From positions 1-7,093 of the forward strand of contig JAAZKQ010000199.1 of assembly GCA_012799755.1 (NCBI GenBank): a stretch of DNA of 7,093 bases, written 5' to 3'. Every line of letters starts with the position of its first letter. Position 1 is the first letter of the stretch. Below the pieces are notes generated by a model that searched no databases, had not been told where the DNA came from, and saw only the letters and a program-made list of their open reading frames with translations. The DNA is from Lentisphaerota bacterium (GTDB taxonomy: Bacteria; Verrucomicrobiota; Lentisphaeria; Oligosphaerales; Oligosphaeraceae). Shown here in pieces: positions 1 to 6,400 of this stretch. A program made the translations under genes and the position numbers.

Positions 1-170
1 CTGTGGGCTTGCAGCCCGCAGCGGCACATGACCCCGCAAACGAAAACCCCAAGCACACGCAGGCGCCGACCGTGCTGTGGGCTTGCAGCCCGCAGCGGCA
101 CATGACCCCGCAAACGAAAACCCCAGGCACACGCATGCGCCGACCGTGCTGTGGGCTTGCAGCCCGCAGC
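1..170. repeat. 74-base tandem repeat, 2.3 copies, each headed by a GC-rich hairpin
   Basis: Units begin at 1, 75 and 149. The first two complete units differ at only two of 74 positions (A/G at unit position 52, G/T at unit position 62). The third unit stops after 22 bases, at 170. Each unit opens with an inverted repeat, GTGGGCT-TGC-AGCCCGC at its core. In copies 2 and 3 it extends to a 10-pair stem with a TGC loop and one G-T wobble (74-83 with 87-96; 148-157 with 161-170). Copy 1 shows nine pairs (1-9 with 13-21), because its tenth base lies outside the window. A second small stem GCGG/CCGC (21-24 with 34-37 in copy 1) overlaps the first. Since 74 is not a multiple of three, the same DNA would be read in a different frame in each copy, which argues against coding. 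The identical 'spacers' exclude a CRISPR. The array touches the left edge and may be longer. It could be a REP-like intergenic repeat family; no transposase is visible. Confidence 0.9.
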
Positions 171-177
171 TTGCGGG
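148..177 (+). promoter_or_regulatory. Two mutually exclusive hairpins at the end of the repeat array
   Basis: The arm AGCCCGCAGC at 161-170 pairs with 148-157 (ten pairs, TGC loop, one G-T wobble). Part of the same arm, CCCGCA at 163-168, is also perfectly complementary to TGCGGG at 172-177 across a GCT loop. Only one stem can form at a time. No U-tract follows either stem, so neither looks like a standard intrinsic terminator. Competing structure of this kind is seen in attenuators, but here it could simply be a by-product of repeat truncation. No function is shown by the sequence. Confidence 0.35.
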
Positions 178-462
178 GGACTACGAATATCACAATGACT
201 AACCGCTTCTTATCCCGTGGTGATTTGCTGCTTGCAAGTATCCTTGCGGCAGGATGCAATTTGCGGTATGTTACTTCGTTATATTCGGTGTGGGTTGCCG
301 CATGGGACGCTGAAGGCGGTGAAGTCGTTGACGAAGACGGCGGGAGCCAATGCCTCTCTGGCGTCTTTGCAGTGATGACATGCAGGCCGGTTGGGCAGCC
401 CGCCTGTGCACGTGCCGCAAGAGTCAAAAGTCCTGAGCAAGGCAACAACAAAAAAGTATTGG
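178..462. other. Leader region without a convincing gene
   Basis: This stretch is visibly more AT-rich than the array before it and the gene after it, especially 180-290. It holds a hairpin at 238-257 (seven pairs including one T-G wobble, six-base TGCGGC loop), which outer GCAA/TTTGC segments may extend to about 234-264. A plus-strand frame from ATG 195 stays open to a TAA at 477-479 and has a hydrophobic LLLASILAAGC start. Beyond that it looks compositionally random, recruits no clear ribosome-binding site and overlaps the large gene, so I do not call it. The minus strand also gives nothing recognisable. The region probably contains the promoter and 5' leader of the large gene. Confidence 0.6.
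244..272 (+). promoter_or_regulatory. Weak sigma-70-like promoter candidate
   Basis: TTGCGG (244-249) and TATGTT (267-272) are separated by exactly 17 bases. They match the TTGACA and TATAAT consensus at about three and four of six positions. Transcription would start near 279, leaving a leader of roughly 180 bases before the ATG at 463. The match is weak, the -35 box lies inside the 238-257 hairpin, and promoters of the likely host group are poorly known, so this is only a candidate. Confidence 0.2.
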
Positions 463-3400
463 ATGCCGATGACACATAAGATTCGCTGGTATGGGATAAT
501 GTTTGCCTTGCTGCTGCTGGCGCTGCTGATCGTCGTGGCGTGGGTGGTTGGCGAAGAGCGTCTTTTCACGCGCGACGCGGAAGACACCCTGCGCTTTGCC
601 AGGGCGAAACTCCAGGTTTTGTCGTCAGCGCGCCATGATCATTATGAATTGCGCTGCAACTTGGCGGCAACGCCAGGCAGCGCCCTGCATGGCGGTGAAC
701 TCCTCTTGGCGTTTGGGGTTAGGGGTGTGGATGACGGCGCCCTCTTGCGTTGGAACCAACGCGGCCTTTTTCTGAACCAGCGTCGCGCCGGCAAGGAAAC
801 CGCTCTGGCAGAGACGCCCACGACATTGAGTGAGTCGCTGGCATCGTCATCAGACCTGCTGATCCGGGTGATGAACGATGAGGTCGAAGTCGTTTTCGGC
901 GGACGGCGTTTGTTGCGGGTTTTTGCGCCGACCCTCGGTCGTGGTGCGGTGGCCTGTGGATACGATCGCAAGCATGTGGCCGTCAGTGATTTGCGCTACC
1001 AGCGCCTGGAACCGTTCCGTTTTGCGGACGATTTCATGCGCACGGAAGAGGAGGCCAAGGAATGGGGACAGTGGCGGCCACTGTCAGGCGACTGGAAGAT
1101 TTACTCCGTGATGGAGCGTATCCACGACAATCCGGCGGCGAACATCCGCAAGGGGCGCGAGCCCTTGGCCGACCGCAGTCCCAATCCCTTCTGTCTGTCG
1201 GGCTCGGCGCCCGAGGGCCCGGGCATGATTGTGACGGGCTTGCCGTTCTGGTGCGATTACCAAGCGGCGGTATCGGTCAAGCCTTTCGGCGGTGCTTTCG
1301 GACTGGTCTTTGGTTTCCGCGATGCCGAGAATTACTGGCTCTTGCGCTGGTCGGCGGATTCATTGGCGCCGTCACCGGCGCCGTTGGAACTCGTGCTGCG
1401 TGAACAGGGCGTGGAACGCGTCATCGCCAGTGTTATGCTGGCAGGCCGGGCCGAAAACTGGTGGCGCCTGGGCATCCGCCAGCAGGGCGATCGAGTGGAT
1501 GCCTTGGTGGACGGCGTGCTTGTCCTGAGCTGCCGGGATCAGGCCAGCGTCGGCGGCGCTGTCGGGCTCTACAAGGATGGCGCGCAGGAAGCCTATTTTG
1601 ATGATCTGGAGCTGACATCCGTCAGCGACATTGCCCACCGCCGTCTGCTCAGTGAAGCCGGTCGGGTTTTGGTCGGCAAGTGGCGCTTGGCTGACGAAGG
1701 CGTTGCGGAGCAGGGAGCTGACGCCGGCGATGTGCTCACTGTGATTGCCGATGGCGGCACTGCCGCAGTGGTGGACGGCTTGCCCGGCGCGCTTTATCAA
1801 GTCGGCTGGCCGCATTGGGCGCCGCAGCGCTTCGCAGCAACGGTGCTGCCTGCGGCCGCTGAGCAGTCGCAGGTCACAGCGGGTCTGGTTTTTGGCCTGC
1901 ATGACGAACAGAATTACTGGCGGGCCGGATGGACGCCGGGCAAGGGCGGCCGGCTGTTCATGCAGCAGGTCCGAGACGGTCACGCGGAAGAAGCACTGAC
2001 GCTGCCCTATGCGTGGTCAGGTGGAGAGCCGCTTCGCCTGGCGGTGGATAGTCGTCAGGAGGGCGTTCTGGAACTCTGGGCCAATGAGGTATTGGTGTTG
2101 CGCAAGCGACTAGCTATGAACGCGGGCGCTCAGGACGCTGCGATTGCCGGCGCCGTCGGACTCTTCGGCGCCAAGGGTGCCGGCTTCGCCAAGGTATGCG
2201 CCTTTGCGGAACTGCCTCGTGACTGGGAGCAGCCCGTTGATATCGCCCGCTTTGCCGACGATCCCTTCATGCAGGGCTGGGCGTCGTCGCGCTATTCCTG
2301 GCTGCGAGATGATGGCGATGGCTCGGATTATCCGCGGCGCTATCGTCACAACGGCGATTTCTATGGCGCCTTCACGCTGATTGCGCCGCTCCAAGGCGGT
2401 TTCAAGGTTTTCTGGGGGCTGGATGACTTGCAGCCGGCGAACGGTTATGCCTTGCTCTGCGAGTTGTCCGCCGAGACCGGCGCCGGCAGCGTGACGTTGC
2501 AGCGCGGCGCTGAGACGCTGGCCGAGGCGGCTTTTAGCGGCAAGACTCGTAGCGTCCTGCCTGGCAAGCAGATTGTTGATGAGAAGATCGGCGCACAGCC
2601 ACGAACACCGGACACCGAGAGCTGGGGGCGGCTGGAGTTGCGTCGCGATGGCCATGCAATCTGGGTTGTTCTGGACGGCGAAGAGCTGTTCTGCGTCCAT
2701 GAACCGACGCCCTTGATCGGTCGCTGTTTTGGTGTGGAAGTGCCGGCGGCCATGGACTTCATCCACCTCGATATCTGTCGCGAAAGCCTGCGTGATTACC
2801 TCTTTGAACGGGCCGAGACCGACTGGAACAGCCTCGGTCGCTGGGAGGTCACCAACCGCTTCGCCTGCGATCCGCGCTGGTCGCACATGAATGGCGAGAG
2901 CCGAGGCGTTGCCGCGCTGTGGAGCAAATTTGTGCTGACAGGCGATTTCACCATTGAATGTTTCGCCGGCATGCGTATGCGCCAGGGCGAATTGCACGAA
3001 GGCGCCCAGATGTCCTACCCGCGCGTGGGCGACATCAACGTGGCTATCAATGGCGACGGTCGCGAGCTCTTCTCCGGCTATAATCTGCTGGTGGCTGCCT
3101 GGGACGAGCGCTGGTCGGAGACATGGACGCAATTCTGGCGGCGGGACACCATGGTCGCGCAGACGGATCGCGAGCTCATTCCCCGTGGCCGGCACCTCAC
3201 TCCCCGTACGCGTGCCGTTGCCCAGGAGTGGGACCCCGGCGGCCGCCCCGTGCACGGCGCTTGGTATGCGCTGAAGATTCGTCGCACGGGCAGTCGCTAT
3301 GATGTCAGTTTTGACAATACGCCGGTCTTTTCCTACACGGATGACGCCGAGCCCATACCCGGCGGCAAACTATCGCTGTGGACCCAGCACAACAGTATTG

Positions 3401-6400
3401 TCTTGGCGCGGGTGAAAGTCAGCTATCGCGAGTTGCGCCCGCAAGCGCCCTTGCCGGCTGCGCTTCCCGGCGACCAGCAGGGCCAGGCGCCGATGTCTGT
3501 TGCAATTCCGACTGACACAGAGGTCGGCGCCGAGACAGCGCCGGCCTTGCCGCCACTGTTGCTGGCGAGTCATCCTACGCACCTTATTGATTTTGAGGAT
3601 GGCCTTGGCGGCATAGAGCCTTGGTATGGCGATCAGAGCGCCCAGCTGCGCCGACAGCGCCATGACGAGCGCTCGGGTATGGTCTTGGCGGCGACGAATA
3701 TCAACTCCGGTGGCGACTTCGGATTGGCGCTGCCATGGGCCGATATCGCGTTGCATCGCGTAGCCGAACTGCGCTTGGCCTGCCAGATACCTGCCGGCAG
3801 TCTGGTTAATTTCTATTTCACGGTCAAGGATGATCCGGTAGGGCGCTATTTCATCCGTTTGACGGGGCCGGGGCACGACGAAGCCAATCTGCATTGCGTC
3901 GGCGTCGCGGAGGGCCTGCGCGTCGGCGAATGGTCGGAGTTGCGCGTGCCCATTGGCGAACTGCTGCGTACGCGTTTTCCGCGTCGTGACCAGTGGGTGC
4001 TTGACAGCGCCATGATCGGCATGCTGCATGAGGGCTATCTCAATGCCGGTCTGGGCGGCAACCACGCCGATGCCAAGTATTACCTGGACGACATTGCTCT
4101 GGTTGCTTACGGTCCGCAAAGCGTTACCTGTCAGTGGCAGCTTGCCGAAGGACAGCAGGCGCCGTCCTGCCACGCGTGGATCAGTCAGGAGCCCGCTGCT
4201 GCTGCCGTGTCTGAAGGGGCAGCGCTTTTCAGCGATGCGTCATTCACGTTGACGGCGCCACAGCCGGGGCTTGGCTGGTTGCAGGTCGAGACACTGGCTG
4301 CCGATGCCGCCCCTGCCCGGCGTCTGCCGCCCATGCCCTTGCAACTTGCCGCGCCGCCGACTCCCCTGCGGGTACAGCCGGCTGATGGGGAAAACTGGGG
4401 GCTCAATCCCATCCGCGTGACCTTGCCGACGGACAAGCTGGCTTGGCCGCGTCTCGGCAGCTTGGTCCTGTGTGTCAATGAGCAGTGCCTGCCCATCCAC
4501 GAGGGCAACAGCGTCTTGGATGTTGCCACCGGCGTCCTCGAAATTCAACCGATGTTCGCTGCCAAGATGGAGGCAGATGCCGAGGGCATGGTTGTCTGCA
4601 CACTGAGTTACCTGCCCGCCGCCGCGCCGGAGAAGGGCGAGCCCACGCAACAGTCTTGGCGTCTGCGCCTGAAGCCCGCTGACGACCGCACGCCGCCCGG
4701 ACCACCGCAGCTCAAAGACGCACTCAGCACTCTCTGCGGTCTGCGACCATGGCAGGAGGAGGGCAAGATCGCCAATGCCAAGAGCCAGGTTGACATACAG
4801 CGCTATCGCCTGCCTGACGGCACCCCCGCCGCGCGGATCACCAACCGCATTTGCGGCTCCGACTTCGGCTTCTCTTTCGGCCTGCCGACCTTCGAAATCG
4901 CTCGCTTTCCCGTGCTGCTTTTTGACTATAAAATCTCCCCTGACAGCCATATTGATCTGCTGCTGCGCGTCCTGGGTAAGATGCACACCATTGGCCTGAC
5001 GGACTTGGACCCGTCGCGCGGCCTGAGGCTGGGCGAATGCTCCGGTATTGTCGCCGACGACTGTTGGCACTCAGCGCAGCTTGATCTGCGTGAGTATTGC
5101 GGCGATCTTAGCGTGACCTATGACGGCACGGGCTTGGCGACGACGGATGTCGCCCTGGGCAACTGGCACTACAGCGGCGAAGCCGCCGGTAATTACTACG
5201 AAGTTTCGCGGGTGATGCTCGCGCCGTTGGTCAACAGCTGCGACGCGCCGCCGCAGCTGTCCTGGCACTTGCCCGACCCCGGCGACATCGTTGCCTACAG
5301 CTTCCAGTGGGACCGCGAGCGCGACAGCATCCCGGATACCAAGTCCGAGGGCGCCGCGACCAGCACCACCATGCCGGCGCTTGCCGATGGGCTCCATTTT
5401 TTCCACATTCGCGGCTGTGACCAAGCCGGCAACTGGGGCGCTACGGCGCATTATCCTTTCATGGTGGAAAATGGCCTGCCGCAAATCGTCTCGGTGTCGC
5501 CCGAAGATGGCAGCGCCGCCGCTCCCGAGCAGATTGAAATGAGTTTTGCCGACGATGGCACAAACTGGCTCGATTTCAGCAAGGTTAAAATCAAAATCAA
5601 CGGCGAGGAGCGCCGCCTTGACCGCTATTCACTGGCATGGGACCACGCGCAACGCAGGTTCAGCTGGAATCTGCTCCGCGATTGGCGACTGCTCAATAAG
5701 GCCGTGGCCGACGCTACGGTCTTCACAGCGGAAGTCAGTGGCATTCGCACTTTTGCCGGTCGAGAAGTGCCTGTCAAGAGCTGGCAATGGCGCTTGGATT
5801 ACGCGCAGGACAAGACGCCGCCGCAGCCGCCCATGGTCGTGGGCAATGACAATGTCTTTCAGAACACCGAGTCCTTCAGCGGCAGCCATAATTGGCGCTC
5901 ACAGCCTCAGACGAAACTGGACATCGTGCAGGACGACAGCATTGGCAGCCGCTGCCTTGAAATACGCCACTACGCCAAGGACGGTGGACGCTTCCAAGCC
6001 AACGCCTGGCTGCGGCGTGATCTGCTCAAGAGCTGCCAGGCTCTGCGCTTTCGCTACCAGATCGCGCCTGGCACCAAGGTCAATCTGCTCCTGCTCATTG
6101 AGCGCGAGTGGTACGCTGTGCGCATGACCGGCAGCGATGAAGCGCCAATTATCGGCGCTATCGCTGACGCTCGTGACGACGGCCAGTGGCGCTGGGCATG
6201 GCTGGACCTGCCCGAACTCATCGCCAAAGCCGTGCCCGATAATGCCGAGGCAAGCCTGATGCAGGTCGCCTTCGGCGAACGCGGCGCTGCCGCCGCCGAG
6301 AATGTCCTGCGCATTGACGACTTCAGCGCCGTCGGCGTCTTCGGGCCGCTGCCGCTCCTCAATCTCCATCGCACGGACGCCAGCGGCATCGCCGCCTACG

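Noticed and set aside
1..170. CRISPR array
   Set aside because: The hairpin spacing is constant, but the intervening 52 bases are practically identical in both copies, whereas CRISPR spacers differ. No cas gene is present.
3..479. Plus-strand 158-codon open frame across the repeat array
   Set aside because: The 74-base repeat is read in successive different frames (GLQPAAAHDPANENP, then ACSPQRHMTPQTKTP, then GLAARS), so no protein repeat exists. This is what a chance frame over a non-coding repeat looks like.
279..587. Minus-strand 102-codon open frame with CGTCTGG and CHHC cysteines
   Set aside because: The cysteine pattern hinted at a small metal-binding protein. However, the frame runs antisense through the start and membrane anchor of the large gene, and the N-terminal part is plainly the reverse of those codons.
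1018..2235. DUF1080-type glycoside hydrolase domains
   Set aside because: The FADDF...NYWLLRW pattern resembles that fold, but I see no conserved catalytic acid residues. Modules occur in series, as in binding proteins, so I kept a non-enzymatic call.
2110..3255. Minus-strand 381-codon open frame
   Set aside because: It lies antisense to the well-supported large gene, has low-complexity GC-driven composition and no recognisable domain. It is a shadow of GC-rich codon usage.
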